Assembly (NCBI RefSeq): GCF_029846235.1
Contig: NZ_JARVWP010000008.1
Coordinates: forward strand, 1 to 64,000
DNA: 64,000 bases
Reading direction: 5' to 3'
Source of the DNA: Bradyrhizobium sp. CER78
GTDB taxonomy: Bacteria > Pseudomonadota > Alphaproteobacteria > Rhizobiales > Xanthobacteraceae
The first letter of the stretch is position 1. The number at the start of each line of letters is the position of its first letter. Below, one piece after another: positions 18,608 to 27,224 of this stretch. The notes below the pieces were generated by a model, which was not told where the DNA came from, did not search any database, and worked only from the letters and a program-made list of their open reading frames with translations. The position numbers and the translations under genes are program-made.

Positions 18608-19681
18608 ATGGATTACGCTGCCCGATATTTTAGACCTCAAACAACTCGGACGGCCGGCGTGACTGCTGTTGGCAACGAGGTTTCGGCACGGGCAAGTTCG
18701 GCAAGGCTCAAGGATTTCGCGCGCGTCGCGACGGCCCGCGTCGACGACGCGGCCGAAGCGATCGGCCGCATCTTCTGTCCGCACGATCTGATGCCGGTCG
18801 ATCACTCCGAGCGCGATTTCTCCGCGCATCACAATTGCGCAGACTTCGGCGGTTTCTCGGTCAACTATGTCGCCTATGGCGGATCGGTCGCGATCAATCC
18901 CGGCTGCCTCGACCGGTTCTTCCTGTTGCAGATGCCGCTGTCCGGCTCGGCCTCGATCCGGACCGCCGCGCGCGAGCTCACCACCGGGCCGCGACACTGC
19001 GCTTCGCTGCTGTCGCCGACAATCCCAACCGAGATGACCTGGCGCGATGACTGCGCCCAGCTCATCGTGCTGCTCGACCGCAAGCTGGTCGAGCATCGTG
19101 CCGCTGCGCTCGCCGGCGTGGCGGTGCGGCCGGTCGAATTCGATCCGGCGGTCGAATTGAGCGGGCCGCTCGGGCAAACGCTCTCGGCCAGGATCGAGCA
19201 GCTCGTGACGACAGCCGAGCAGCTTGGGCCGCGTAAAACCTTATCCGCGGTCGCGGCGGCCGATTGGCGCGAACAGTTTCTCAATGTCCTGCTCGACGGG
19301 CAGCGGCACAGCCTGAGCTCGGCGATCGATGCGTTCAACGGCCGCACCGAGGCCCAGCCGGCGGCGCTGAAACGCGTGCGGGCCTATCTGGAAACGCGCG
19401 CGACCGAGCCGCTGGATCTCGCCGAGCTTGCGGAGATCGCCGGCACCGGCATCCGCGCGCTGCAACTGGGCTTCCGCCGCCACTTCGGGACCACCGTCTC
19501 CGAGATGCTGCTCGACATCCGCCTTGCCCAGCTGAACGCCCGTCTCAAGACGGCGCGGCCGGGTGAACGCATCGTCGATATTGCATTCGACCTCGGCTTT
19601 ACCCATCTGAGCAGGATGGCGAGCGCCTACCGCGCCAAGTTCGGCGAGAGCCCGAAGGCGACCCTGCAACGGCTGAGCTGA
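18608..19681 (+). CDS. AraC family transcriptional regulator
   Basis: A 357-residue regulator with an N-terminal cupin-like ligand domain (roughly residues 60-190) and a C-terminal double helix-turn-helix (roughly 260-355) including IVDIAFDLGFTHLSRMASAY. It is transcribed away from the cupin-monooxygenase pair across about 200 bases, the classic layout of a substrate-responsive activator and its target operon. I start at the ATG of MDYAARYF; a GTG 17 codons later is an alternative, and the frame also stays open further upstream. DNA just before either start has no strong ribosome site, so the exact start is uncertain. Confidence 0.86.
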   Translation: MDYAARYFRPQTTRTAGVTAVGNEVSARASSARLKDFARVATARVDDAAEAIGRIFCPHDLMPVDHSERDFSAHHNCADFGGFSVNYVAYGGSVAINPGCLDRFFLLQMPLSGSASIRTAARELTTGPRHCASLLSPTIPTEMTWRDDCAQLIVLLDRKLVEHRAAALAGVAVRPVEFDPAVELSGPLGQTLSARIEQLVTTAEQLGPRKTLSAVAAADWREQFLNVLLDGQRHSLSSAIDAFNGRTEAQPAALKRVRAYLETRATEPLDLAELAEIAGTGIRALQLGFRRHFGTTVSEMLLDIRLAQLNARLKTARPGERIVDIAFDLGFTHLSRMASAYRAKFGESPKATLQRLS

Positions 19682-19686
19682 GCGGC

Positions 19687-19902
19687 CTAGCGGTGAAACG
19701 GCGCCGTCTTTGCCTGCGCCGAAAAATCGGTGATCGCCGGTTCGATCCGCCTAGTCTGCCTGACCATGCGCACGCTTGTCACCTGCTGTGAACGCTGTAC
19801 GTATTTTGTCGGCGCGCTGGCGGAGGCTCCGGCATGGGCGGCCGGCGCGATCAAGGCGGCAATCGCAACGGCACTGATCAGGGTCGCAAGGGACTTCAGC
19901 AT
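19687..19902 (-). CDS. Small secreted protein of unknown function
   Basis: A 71-residue predicted exported protein. The N-terminus MLKSLATLISAVAIAALIAP followed by AAHAGA is a convincing signal peptide with cleavage after AHA, leaving a mature peptide of about 47 residues rich in Gln, Arg, Thr and Ser, with no Cys. GGAGGG sits just upstream of the ATG, which supports this start over further upstream codons. I do not recognise the family. It is convergent with the AraC gene, with only 5 bases between stops. The mature part is basic (VRMVRQTRR), so binding to the cell envelope or nucleic acid is conceivable. Confidence 0.65.
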   Translation of the reverse strand: MLKSLATLISAVAIAALIAPAAHAGASASAPTKYVQRSQQVTSVRMVRQTRRIEPAITDFSAQAKTAPFHR

Positions 19903-20144
19903 CGCACCCTCCAAGAGGCTGAGACACGTCCGAACAGCAACAGGCGTTTCCGAGCGACGCCTCTGCCCGGCGTCTTGTTGACGATGCGGAATGCTGGTCC
20001 CGATTTCTATGAATCGCAACAATAATCATCAGTTGCTGATTTTTTGGACAAGCGGCCGCATCGATCAGGAAAGCGGCACGCGGCGCTGCCCTGCCGATTG
20101 CGATGCAGCACGAGTTGCGAATGGAGCAGTCCCTGGCGTTCGCG

Positions 20145-20796
20145 CTACCCCGTCCGGCTCGCCGTCGCTTCCGGCGCCGCGACCTCTTCCGCCGGCAGTC
20201 GGCAGAGCTACTCGGCGATCCGGCCCGCTTCGATCGCCGCCTGTCCCGGCGGGACGATCATGTCGATCAATCCCGACTCATAGGCTCTCTCCACGCGCAT
20301 GGAGCGTCCGGGAACAAGCATCGAAGGCACGCTGCTGAGCAAGCCGTCGGGGTATCAGCGAGCTCATCGCGCCGTCCGGGACCAGATCATGAGAATAGAG
20401 TGGCGAGGTAAACGTCGCGGATGCGGCGGCGATGACCTGGTCGCAATAGAACACAATGGCCGTACCGATGCCCGCCGTCGCTCCCTCGACGGCGGCGATG
20501 ATCGGCTTTGCATTGTTGGCGAGCGCGTTCAGGAGGCTGATTACGTTCTGTGGCGGAAGCGCTTCCGGCACCCCGCCACCGACAGCACGATGCCCCGCGG
20601 TCTCGACGCCTGTCGCGAAGACATCGAACCCGCCGGCAACGACGATACAGCGGATGGCAGAATTGTGCTGCGCCGATTCGATGGCCCTCGTCATGGCGAG
20701 ATACATCTCATCCGCGAGCGCGTTCCTCCCTTCCGCGAGCAGCACCGCGATCGTACGCACCGCACCCTGTTCGCCGACCGCGACAAGTCCTGCCAC
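20145..20796 (-). pseudogene. Enoyl-CoA hydratase/isomerase family pseudogene
   Basis: The first ~160 codons from a GTG at 20796 read as a crotonase-fold protein: GEQGAVRTIAVLLAEGRNAL, an oxyanion-hole region AAVEGATAGIGTAIVF, and LVPDGAMSSLIPRRLAQQRAF. Just after AFDAC the frame runs to a stop, but the +1 frame continues as GRSMRVERAYESGLIDMIVP, the expected crotonase continuation, so one base has been lost or gained near 20313-20322. That second frame then hits an amber codon at 20208-20210 before LPAEEVAA, which is again family-like, and ends at 20145. Two independent lesions argue for a decaying gene rather than a sequencing error. It begins 5 bases after the lipoprotein stop. Confidence 0.75.
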
Positions 20797-20800
20797 CGGG

Positions 20801-20977
20801 TCAATTCTCCGCGGGTGCACGCCACATCGGAGATTTCGGACCGCCATAGTAACGCATTTGCGAGGCGCCGGACGTATCCGGCGCTCCGACGTCGCTGGCA
20901 CAGCCGGCGGCCGTGGCGCAGACGCCGGCGAGCACAACGATACGCAGCAGCAGCTGCCTTGATGTCGAGATCGTCAC
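20801..20977 (-). CDS. Small predicted lipoprotein
   Basis: About 58 codons. A hydrophobic segment LLLRIVVLAGVCATAAGC ends in a lipobox (TAAGC, Cys at residue 26), predicting lipid attachment and an outer-membrane or periplasmic tether; the mature part is only about 32 residues and contains MRYYGGPKSPMW. I prefer the GTG at 20977, which has GGGGAGGA five bases upstream. An ATG at 21007 overlaps the stop of the outer-membrane barrel gene (TGATG) and is the alternative. Either way it directly follows that gene and is probably co-transcribed with it. Function unknown. Confidence 0.65.
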   Translation of the reverse strand: MTISTSRQLLLRIVVLAGVCATAAGCASDVGAPDTSGASQMRYYGGPKSPMWRAPAEN

Positions 20978-21006
20978 GGCATCCTCCCCATTCGTCCCGC
21001 GCGGCA

Positions 21007-21750
21007 TCAGTATTTCGCGACCACCGGCCCGCCGAACTTGTAGTCGAGGCCCAGCGTCACGACCGAGTAGGTGTTATCGACCGTGTAGGGAATCTGGCCG
21101 TTGAGCGGCGCTGCACGCTCGTACCGGCCGAAGTCGTAGTAGCGATACTCGAACTTGCCGATCAGGTTGTTGGTAAGCGCATAGGCGATGCCGCCGCCTG
21201 CGGTCAGACCGCTTCGGTTCGCGGAGAACTGATCGACGCCGAACACCGGATCGGTGTTGGTGTGCTGGAATTCGCCATAGGCCCAGCCGCCGGTGAAGAA
21301 CAGCAGCAAGCGGTCGACGGCGATGCCGCCGCGGGCACGGACGGTGAATCCGTCGCGCAGACTGGTCGCATCGACCGAACCGATCGGCAAGGTCCCGGCG
21401 TTGAACTGATCGACATCACTGCCCTTGATGCCGGACCAGAAGCCGTCGGCCTCCAGGCCGACCACAATGCTCCCGCTCTGCACGTTGTAGCCGATCTCGC
21501 CGCCGGCGATCCCGCCGGTCGACGAGTAGTTGATGGTGTAGTTGGCAAAGCCGGCCGGACCGAGCGCGTTGTTGAGATTGTGGTTGCCGAAGCCGCCGCC
21601 GCCGAACACACCGACATAGAAGCCGGACCAGTCGTATGCCGGCGCTGCGATCGCAGGCGCCTTGGTATAGAGTGGAAGGTCAGCACTCTTTGCCGGAGCG
21701 GCCAGCAGCAACGCTCCAAGCGCCGCGGCGGTGAAGAGAACGTGTTTCAT
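21007..21750 (-). CDS. Outer membrane beta-barrel protein, Omp25/RopB-like
   Basis: A 247-residue protein with a signal peptide (MKHVLFTAAALGALLLAAPAKSA) followed by YDWSGFYVGVFGGGGFG, the usual first strand of rhizobial 8-stranded porin-family barrels, alternating polar/hydrophobic strands, and a terminal strand TLGLDYKFGG. Family members (Omp25, Omp31, RopB) are structural outer-membrane proteins that face the host or soil. The ATG at 21750 has AGAGGA seven bases upstream. It is followed closely by a small lipoprotein gene and preceded by a stable hairpin separating it from the larger barrel gene. No regulatory gene is adjacent. Confidence 0.88.
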   Translation of the reverse strand: MKHVLFTAAALGALLLAAPAKSADLPLYTKAPAIAAPAYDWSGFYVGVFGGGGFGNHNLNNALGPAGFANYTINYSSTGGIAGGEIGYNVQSGSIVVGLEADGFWSGIKGSDVDQFNAGTLPIGSVDATSLRDGFTVRARGGIAVDRLLLFFTGGWAYGEFQHTNTDPVFGVDQFSANRSGLTAGGGIAYALTNNLIGKFEYRYYDFGRYERAAPLNGQIPYTVDNTYSVVTLGLDYKFGGPVVAKY

Positions 21751-21776
21751 GGTCAATCCTCTAATTTCTGATGGAA

Positions 21777-21799
21777 GCGCCGGGCGGCCCGCCCGGCGC
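21777..21799 (-). terminator. Hairpin between two outer-membrane barrel genes
   Basis: Ten paired bases (GCGCCGGGCG with CGCCCGGCGC) around a three-base loop lie 16 bases after the stop of the 544-residue barrel gene, and on that transcript are followed by TTCC. The U tract is short, so termination may be partial. It probably separates expression of the two barrels. Confidence 0.6.
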
Positions 21800-21814
21800 C
21801 TTTGCCCCTTGCGA

Positions 21815-23449
21815 TCAGAAGTGAATGATGATGTCGGCCGAGCCGATCAGAGCGTCCTTCTTGGTGGGCGCTATGCCGAGATTGGAGTTGCCGTTGAACG
21901 CCGCTGCATCGAGGGCCCTGTAGTAGGAGACCTCAGGCCTGATCTCGATCTGCGGCGAGAACCAGTGCTGCCAGCCGATACCGGTCTCGACGTAGCGGGT
22001 CTTGACGCCAGTGCGTTGTCCCTGCTGGTCATCGAAATATTCGAGACGATAGGAGATGTTGTCGAGCGGCGTCGGCTTGTAGCTGATGTAAGTCAGGAAG
22101 GTCTGCACCGAAGCCGTACAGGAGAACACGGCAGCGCTGCTGCATTGTGCAAGGAACGGCGAGTTGTAGGGCATCACCTGCGGCGAGAACGGAGTGCCTC
22201 CCGCAAGAAACGCCGCCATCGCCGCGGGGTTGTTCCCATTCAGCACATTGTTCTGGTGCTCATTGTAGGTCTCGAAGGAGATGTGCCACTGCTCGTTGAA
22301 CTTGTGATAGTAGGTCAGGCCGTACCACTGCAGGTTATTGTAACCCCAGGTGCCGTTGTTGATGCCGTTGGCGACGACATAGATACCGTCATTGCCGCTA
22401 TCGGTCGTATAGCGAACGCCAACACTGACGCTAGGCTGGGCGCCGGGATCCTTCAGCATCGTCGAGTCCGGGAACAGCGGGTTCGGAGCAGGATTCGGGA
22501 TCTTCTCGCCGACATGCCACGGCATCGCCTCGGTGCCGACGGTGATGCCAAGCTGAACCATCCAGTTCTTGGTCACCGCGAGCGTGGTGTTGAGGCCCGT
22601 GTTCGTATAGTTGTCGAACGTATACGTCATCGAATGCGTATACATGTAGTTGTTAGGCGCGAGCTGCGCTTCGATGTCCGGGATCGAGATGTAACGGCCG
22701 AACCGGAACATCAGGCCCTCCAGCACTTGCGGAACGAATACCTCGCCGTAGGCCATCGGCAAGTCATAGCCGTTGTTCTTGTTCTGGTTCAGGAGCTGGT
22801 TGCTCCACAGGCCGTAGGCGGTCGTATAGCGATAGTTCTCGCCATAGATCGGCGCGATCCGGAAACCCCAGTCGACGTGATCCTTCTGAACCGTGTCAGG
22901 CAGGCGCTCGATGTAGACCACGGCCTGGTCGAGTTGGACCGTGTTCGGGTTGTAGTCGTAGGCGGCTGGCGAATTGCCGCCGCGGACGGTGTTGTTGCTG
23001 AGATTGCCGCCGGCATTGATCCAGCCATAGACCTGGATGTGCGCATCGTTCATCCACTGCCCGGCGGGCGTATTGCCCAGCGCAGCCATCAGCGGGCTAT
23101 CGACCGAGCCTGGCCGCGTGTCGCCGATGTTCGTGGTGCCGCCATACGGCCAGTCGGCGAATGGCATCGGAGGCGTGCTTTGCGGCGTCGCCGGCCAATA
23201 GTCGCGGCGGCCGGGCGGCGCCTTCGGATCCGACGGCGCGGCGTCATGGCCCCACTCGAGCCGGTAATAGTTGACGAACCGCGAGAAGAAGTCGCTGCCG
23301 AGATAGCTGTCGAGGCAGGAGTAATTCTTGTAAGGATCGCACGTCGATGACGGCGCCTTCAACAACGGTGGATTGGCGTCGGCTGCGTGTGCCGCGTTGA
23401 ACAGGCTCAGCGCCGTCAACGATACGCCCGCCAAAACAAGTCTCTTCAT
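21815..23449 (-). CDS. Outer membrane beta-barrel protein (BBP2-like putative porin)
   Basis: A 544-residue predicted outer-membrane protein. A signal peptide, MKRLVLAGVSLTALSLFNAA ending HAA/DAN, precedes a long stretch of aromatic, amphipathic strands (for example WGFRIAPIYGENYRYTTAYG) and a final strand ALIGSADIIIHF typical of barrel ends. Proteins of this size with this pattern in rhizobia are annotated as BBP2-family putative porins; the substrate is not known. The four Cys in the N-terminal and late-middle parts are unusual for a barrel. I chose the ATG of MKRLVLAG rather than the earlier in-frame ATG because it begins the signal peptide. It appears monocistronic. Confidence 0.82.
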   Translation of the reverse strand: MKRLVLAGVSLTALSLFNAAHAADANPPLLKAPSSTCDPYKNYSCLDSYLGSDFFSRFVNYYRLEWGHDAAPSDPKAPPGRRDYWPATPQSTPPMPFADWPYGGTTNIGDTRPGSVDSPLMAALGNTPAGQWMNDAHIQVYGWINAGGNLSNNTVRGGNSPAAYDYNPNTVQLDQAVVYIERLPDTVQKDHVDWGFRIAPIYGENYRYTTAYGLWSNQLLNQNKNNGYDLPMAYGEVFVPQVLEGLMFRFGRYISIPDIEAQLAPNNYMYTHSMTYTFDNYTNTGLNTTLAVTKNWMVQLGITVGTEAMPWHVGEKIPNPAPNPLFPDSTMLKDPGAQPSVSVGVRYTTDSGNDGIYVVANGINNGTWGYNNLQWYGLTYYHKFNEQWHISFETYNEHQNNVLNGNNPAAMAAFLAGGTPFSPQVMPYNSPFLAQCSSAAVFSCTASVQTFLTYISYKPTPLDNISYRLEYFDDQQGQRTGVKTRYVETGIGWQHWFSPQIEIRPEVSYYRALDAAAFNGNSNLGIAPTKKDALIGSADIIIHF

Positions 23450-23877
23450 GATTTTGCCCCAGGATATTGCTACCGACGCTTCGAGCGCTCTCGCGATTAA
23501 CGTCTGTGTAATCTTTCGTGGGGGCTTGAGAAAAAGGCGATACGGGTCTCCTCGCGCTTTCATTAAGATAAAATAGCCGAAACACCTCTCTTCGCTGTGC
23601 TTGATCAGATAAGCATCATTTGCTTCCGCGACTGCTGAAGAACGCGGCGAAAATCATGATGTTTTGTGACAGCGGCACGCTGCGGTGCGATAGATTCCCG
23701 ATCGCCTGTGCCATTTCCGCCATAGCTCGATCGACTTCGTACTCAGCACCGTCGCACGCGCTATTTTATTGCTATGTCGATCGCGATGAATCTGCATCGA
23801 AGATATACACGCTCAGCAGCTAAGCTCGCTTCATCAGACGAATCCTTCGTGCTGATCGCAATGGAGCGCTGCGCATC
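23450..23877. other. Intergenic region, divergent promoters
   Basis: 428 bases between the large barrel gene (minus) and a hypothetical gene (plus). It is visibly richer in A and T than the flanking genes, especially 23500-23830, and must hold the promoters of both. I saw no coding frame with convincing protein character and no RNA gene. Confidence 0.6.
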
Positions 23878-24468
23878 GTGGCCAACGTGACGAACTGTGC
23901 AAGCGGCGACGAGATCGACGACATCGATTTGAATTTCCTGCCGGCCGATCTCACGGCGCAATGCCGCAACCTGATCGAGAGCTATCACGACATCCATGGC
24001 TACGCCTGCCTGCCCGACATGCTGTGGCGGGCGCGGCTCGGGCCGTTCATCGAACGGCATCACGAGTTCAGGCAGCGGCTGCGCAAGGCTTCGACCACCC
24101 GAAGCGCCAAGAAGTCCAACCAGGGCTTTGCCGAGATCGCGACGGCGATCCTGTCGCTGGAGATATTGGCGAGCAGCTTTGCGGGCTGGACCGCACTTTA
24201 TCCGGAGGCGGGCGCGAGGGCGCTTGCAGTCCTGAAGCGGCAATCCGGCGGCTCGCAGACCCCGCTGATGGACTTCTATCTCTACCCGCCGAAATACTTC
24301 AGCTCGGCTGCGATCGCCAAACTGACCCCGCCGAGGGCGAGCCAGACCGGCGAATTTGGTCTCTACCGCGCCTCGAAGCCGGAGCTTGCGGGAGAGCGGC
24401 TGGCGCTCAGCTATATCGGTGAGATGTTGCAGAAATCGGATGATGCCGCCCTGCTCGAGCAGCGCTGA
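23878..24468 (+). CDS. Hypothetical protein, no recognised domain
   Basis: A 196-residue soluble protein starting at GTG with GGAG about 11 bases upstream. It is probably real: codon use is like that of its neighbours, and the composition is protein-like, with an acidic N-terminus (DEIDDIDLNFLPADL), a short mildly hydrophobic segment near residues 85-105 (IATAILSLEILASSFAGWTA), and a C-terminal part with conserved-looking aromatic motifs (LMDFYLYPPKYF). I recognise no family. It stands alone upstream of the KdpD-like kinase, separated by 305 bases, so a functional link is uncertain. Confidence 0.6.
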   Translation: MANVTNCASGDEIDDIDLNFLPADLTAQCRNLIESYHDIHGYACLPDMLWRARLGPFIERHHEFRQRLRKASTTRSAKKSNQGFAEIATAILSLEILASSFAGWTALYPEAGARALAVLKRQSGGSQTPLMDFYLYPPKYFSSAAIAKLTPPRASQTGEFGLYRASKPELAGERLALSYIGEMLQKSDDAALLEQR

Positions 24469-24773
24469 ATGTGTTTCGCGCCGATGTCGCGTGCAGTCAC
24501 TCGACGGCGCCAGCGACGGCGGCTCCCGCGTCGACTATTTCTTTTATATTTCTCCTCCGCCTCAACAACATGGATTTTCTATCCGTTCCTGGGGAATGCT
24601 CGGCTCGCTGGGTAGTTGGTGACATCGGAGCAGTAACCGACGGTCGAACGTTGAACCATTCGCGAGGGCGTGCGCCGTTCTGACGGCGCTGGACCCGCGT
24701 CTTCAGCGCTCCCATCGGATGTTGCGGGGGCGGATTTCGTTCTGGCCGGGGCGGCCGTGACGAGGATCTTCCG
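24469..24773. other. Intergenic region upstream of the kinase gene
   Basis: 305 bases with a short A/T-rich patch at about 24535-24560 that could carry a promoter for the kinase-regulator pair. No gene, repeat or terminator with a T run was seen. Confidence 0.5.
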
Positions 24774-26429
24774 GTGTCTTGCTCTACGAAGGCAAAATCC
24801 TTGATCTATCCCCTGCCCCTGTTTCAACGGCTCGCGGATATCCGCGCGCGTCGCGCCGAAGCGGGGCGCGCGTTCGTGCCGGGTTTCGATGCGAGCCCAA
24901 GACGGGTCACGTGGACCGACGTCCTGCCCCTGCTTTGGTCGGTTGGATCGGTCGCCATCATCACCGCGATCCTGTTCGCGCTCGACGAGCCGATCGCCGC
25001 GAATCTGGTGCCGATCGCCTATCTGATCCCGGTGATCTTTGCAGCCACACGATGGGGCGTCTGGTCGGGCACGCTGGCATCGCTCGCGGCGATCGCCGCC
25101 GCCGATTTCTTCTTTTTCACACCGCTCTACAGCCTTCGGGTCGACAGCCCGCAGGAGGCCATCGACCTGCTTGTCTTCCTGGTCGTCGCGCTGGTGAGCA
25201 GCAATCTGGCATCGCGCCTGCAACAGGAGACCAAAAGATTGCGGCGCCGGGAGCGGGAGATCCAGCACCTCTACGAATTCTCCAAGCGTCTGGCCGCCTG
25301 CTTCACGATCTCCGATCTGATCGATGCCATCAGACACTATCTGGCGCGTACGCTCGGCCAGCGCGCGGCGCTGTTCGTCGCATCCGCTGGAGGTCATTTC
25401 GAATCCTCGCCGGGATCGGGAGCGGCCCCGCCTTCCGTCCAGGAAAGCGTGGCGGCGATGATGGTCGCCGTCGGCGCAACAGATCGCAGCGTCGTCGATG
25501 AACAGACCCAGGACGTGTGGTTGCTCCGTGCCATCGGATCGAAAACCGTGGTGCACGGCGTCATCGCCATCAATGTCGGACGCGGCACGCACGATGCGAT
25601 CAAGTCGCGCGCACGCCGAATCGAGGCGGTGCTCGAGGAGGTCTCGTTGACCCTGCAGCGACTCGATATCGGAAAGGCAATGGACGACGCCAGACTGCAT
25701 CTGCAAGCCGAGCTGTTGCGGGACGCGTTCCACGGCACGCTCTCGCACGAGCTGTGCTCGCCGCTCGCCGCCATCCAGGGATCGGTCAGCGTCATGCGGG
25801 AGATGCCGGCCGTTGCGGCCGATGACCGGCTGCGCTTGCTGACCGAAGCTGTCGCGGACGAGGTCGTCCGGCTCGACGGTCACATCCGCAATCTCCTGAA
25901 CGCGACGCGTGTGACCGCCGGCGGGCTCACGCCTCGCCTCGAATGGTCCGACCCGCGCGACATCGTCAACGCCGCGGTCAAGGCCCGTGCGCGACGGCTG
26001 GCGGCGCACCGCCTCGAGATCGGATTTGACGACGATCTCCCGCTGCTTAATGTCGATTCCGGCCTGGTCGAGGAGGCCTGCGGCCAGCTGCTGGAAAATG
26101 CCGCCAAATACTCCCCGTCCGGATCGACGATCTCCGTGCAAACCCGGCATGAGGCCGGGCGCATCGTGATGGCGATCATCGATCAAGGGGTCGGCGTCAC
26201 GCCCGACGAGCAGCGCCACCTCGGCCGCAAGTCGTTCCGCAGCCCCCGGCACCAGGCGAGCGTCCCGGGCTCCGGCCTCGGCTTCTGGATCGCATCGACC
26301 TTCATCAAGGCGCATGACGGCTCCGTGGAGGTCGTGAGCCGCGGCCAGGGTCTCGGGACATCGGCATCGATCTTGCTACCGGCATCGCAGACCATCGATT
26401 CGGAACTGGTGACCTGCGACGATGAGTAA
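24774..26429 (+). CDS. KdpD-like sensor histidine kinase lacking the KdpD N-terminal domain
   Basis: A 551-residue membrane kinase. Residues ~50-148 contain the DUF4118 transmembrane block (WSVGSVAIITAILFAL, LIPVIFAATRWGVWSG, LLVFLVVALVSSNLA). A GAF-like region follows at ~165-300, then the H box LSHELCSPLA (H325), N box LLENAAKYSP, and G boxes DQGVGVTPDE and GSGLGFWIA. Full KdpD proteins are ~900 residues with an N-terminal nucleotide/USP region that senses K+; that part is missing here. It starts at GTG, with GAGGA about 8 bases upstream. It overlaps its response regulator by 8 bases. No kdpFABC genes are nearby, so the regulated output is open. Confidence 0.9.
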   Translation: MSCSTKAKSLIYPLPLFQRLADIRARRAEAGRAFVPGFDASPRRVTWTDVLPLLWSVGSVAIITAILFALDEPIAANLVPIAYLIPVIFAATRWGVWSGTLASLAAIAAADFFFFTPLYSLRVDSPQEAIDLLVFLVVALVSSNLASRLQQETKRLRRREREIQHLYEFSKRLAACFTISDLIDAIRHYLARTLGQRAALFVASAGGHFESSPGSGAAPPSVQESVAAMMVAVGATDRSVVDEQTQDVWLLRAIGSKTVVHGVIAINVGRGTHDAIKSRARRIEAVLEEVSLTLQRLDIGKAMDDARLHLQAELLRDAFHGTLSHELCSPLAAIQGSVSVMREMPAVAADDRLRLLTEAVADEVVRLDGHIRNLLNATRVTAGGLTPRLEWSDPRDIVNAAVKARARRLAAHRLEIGFDDDLPLLNVDSGLVEEACGQLLENAAKYSPSGSTISVQTRHEAGRIVMAIIDQGVGVTPDEQRHLGRKSFRSPRHQASVPGSGLGFWIASTFIKAHDGSVEVVSRGQGLGTSASILLPASQTIDSELVTCDDE

Positions 26430-27135
26430 TCCGCGTAACCTTGTCCTCTTGATCGACGACGAACCGAAGATCCGGCGCTTCCTGCGCGCCGGCTTCGAAA
26501 TCCACGGCTTCTCCGTCGTCGAGGCCGAGAACGCCGCCGACGGCTTGAAGATCGCGACCTTCAATGCACCGGATCTCGTCATCCTCGACCTCGGTCTGCC
26601 GGACCTGCACGGCAGCGAGACGCTGGAGCGGCTGCGCTCCTGGTCCAACGTTCCGGTGATCGTGCTCTCCGTCGAATCCAACGAGGACGAAAAGGTTCGC
26701 CTGTTGCAAGCGGGGGCTGACGACTATGTCGTGAAGCCGTTCGGCATGGCCGAGTTGCTGGCGCGGAGCGATGCCGCCTTGCGGCGCTATTTCAAGAGCG
26801 CCACCGAGAATCCGGTCGTCATGGTCGGGCCGCTCTCCGTCGATCTCGCCAGCCGGGCCGTTTCGCTGAACCAGACCAGGATCAAGCTGACACGAAAGGA
26901 ATATCGCCTGCTGCACGTGCTGGCGGTGCATGTCGGCCTGGTGGTGACGCACGATCAGCTGCTGAAGGAGATCTGGACCGGCAATCAGCGCGACAACATC
27001 CAGTATCTGCGCATCCTGGTGCGCAAGCTGCGCCAGAAGATCGAGACCGACCCGAACCAGCCCCGTCTGCTGGTAACCGAGTCCGGCGTTGGCTATCGGC
27101 TGGAGAACCGGCTGGAGACCAGCGTTGCCAATTGA
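26422..27135 (+). CDS. KdpE-like OmpR-family response regulator
   Basis: A 237-residue two-domain regulator. The receiver has the acidic pair DDE at 12-14, phospho-acceptor D56 in VILDLGLPD, the switch Ser in IVLSVES and Lys in DDYVVKPFG. The winged-helix DNA-binding domain spans ~130-230 (LTRKEYRLLHVLAVHVG, YLRILVRKLRQKIE, TESGVGYRL). All phosphorelay residues are intact. Its start lies inside the 3' end of the kinase gene, so the two are translationally coupled partners. It resembles KdpE, but without an adjacent Kdp ATPase its targets cannot be named. Confidence 0.93.
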   Translation: MSNPRNLVLLIDDEPKIRRFLRAGFEIHGFSVVEAENAADGLKIATFNAPDLVILDLGLPDLHGSETLERLRSWSNVPVIVLSVESNEDEKVRLLQAGADDYVVKPFGMAELLARSDAALRRYFKSATENPVVMVGPLSVDLASRAVSLNQTRIKLTRKEYRLLHVLAVHVGLVVTHDQLLKEIWTGNQRDNIQYLRILVRKLRQKIETDPNQPRLLVTESGVGYRLENRLETSVAN

Positions 27136-27157
27136 GCATTCGGTCGGCCGCGGGCTG

Positions 27158-27181
27158 GCATATATAGAAAAATAATATATT
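27158..27181. promoter_or_regulatory. A/T-rich patch after the regulator gene
   Basis: A run with ATATATAG and AATAATATAT, nearly all A/T in an otherwise GC-rich context, placed between the response-regulator stop and the small membrane ORF. It looks like a promoter core or regulator-binding dyad for the downstream genes. Confidence 0.45.
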
Positions 27182-27200
27182 TCCGACCGAGAAAGCCTTA

Positions 27201-27223
27201 GCGTGCCCCGAAAAGGGGCACGC
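27201..27223 (+). promoter_or_regulatory. Perfect hairpin enclosing the ribosome site of the 40-residue ORF
   Basis: GCGTGCCCC (27201-27209) pairs exactly with GGGGCACGC (27215-27223) around a GAAAA loop. It ends one base before the GTG at 27225, and the likely ribosome site AGGGG lies in the 3' arm. It lacks a following T run, so it is not an ordinary terminator. It may block or control translation of the small ORF. Confidence 0.5.
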
Positions 27224-27224
27224 G

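Noticed and set aside
24579-26315. A 578-codon open frame on the minus strand
   Set aside because: Antisense to the histidine kinase, whose motifs are complete; composition is Asp/Arg/Gly-rich with no fold.
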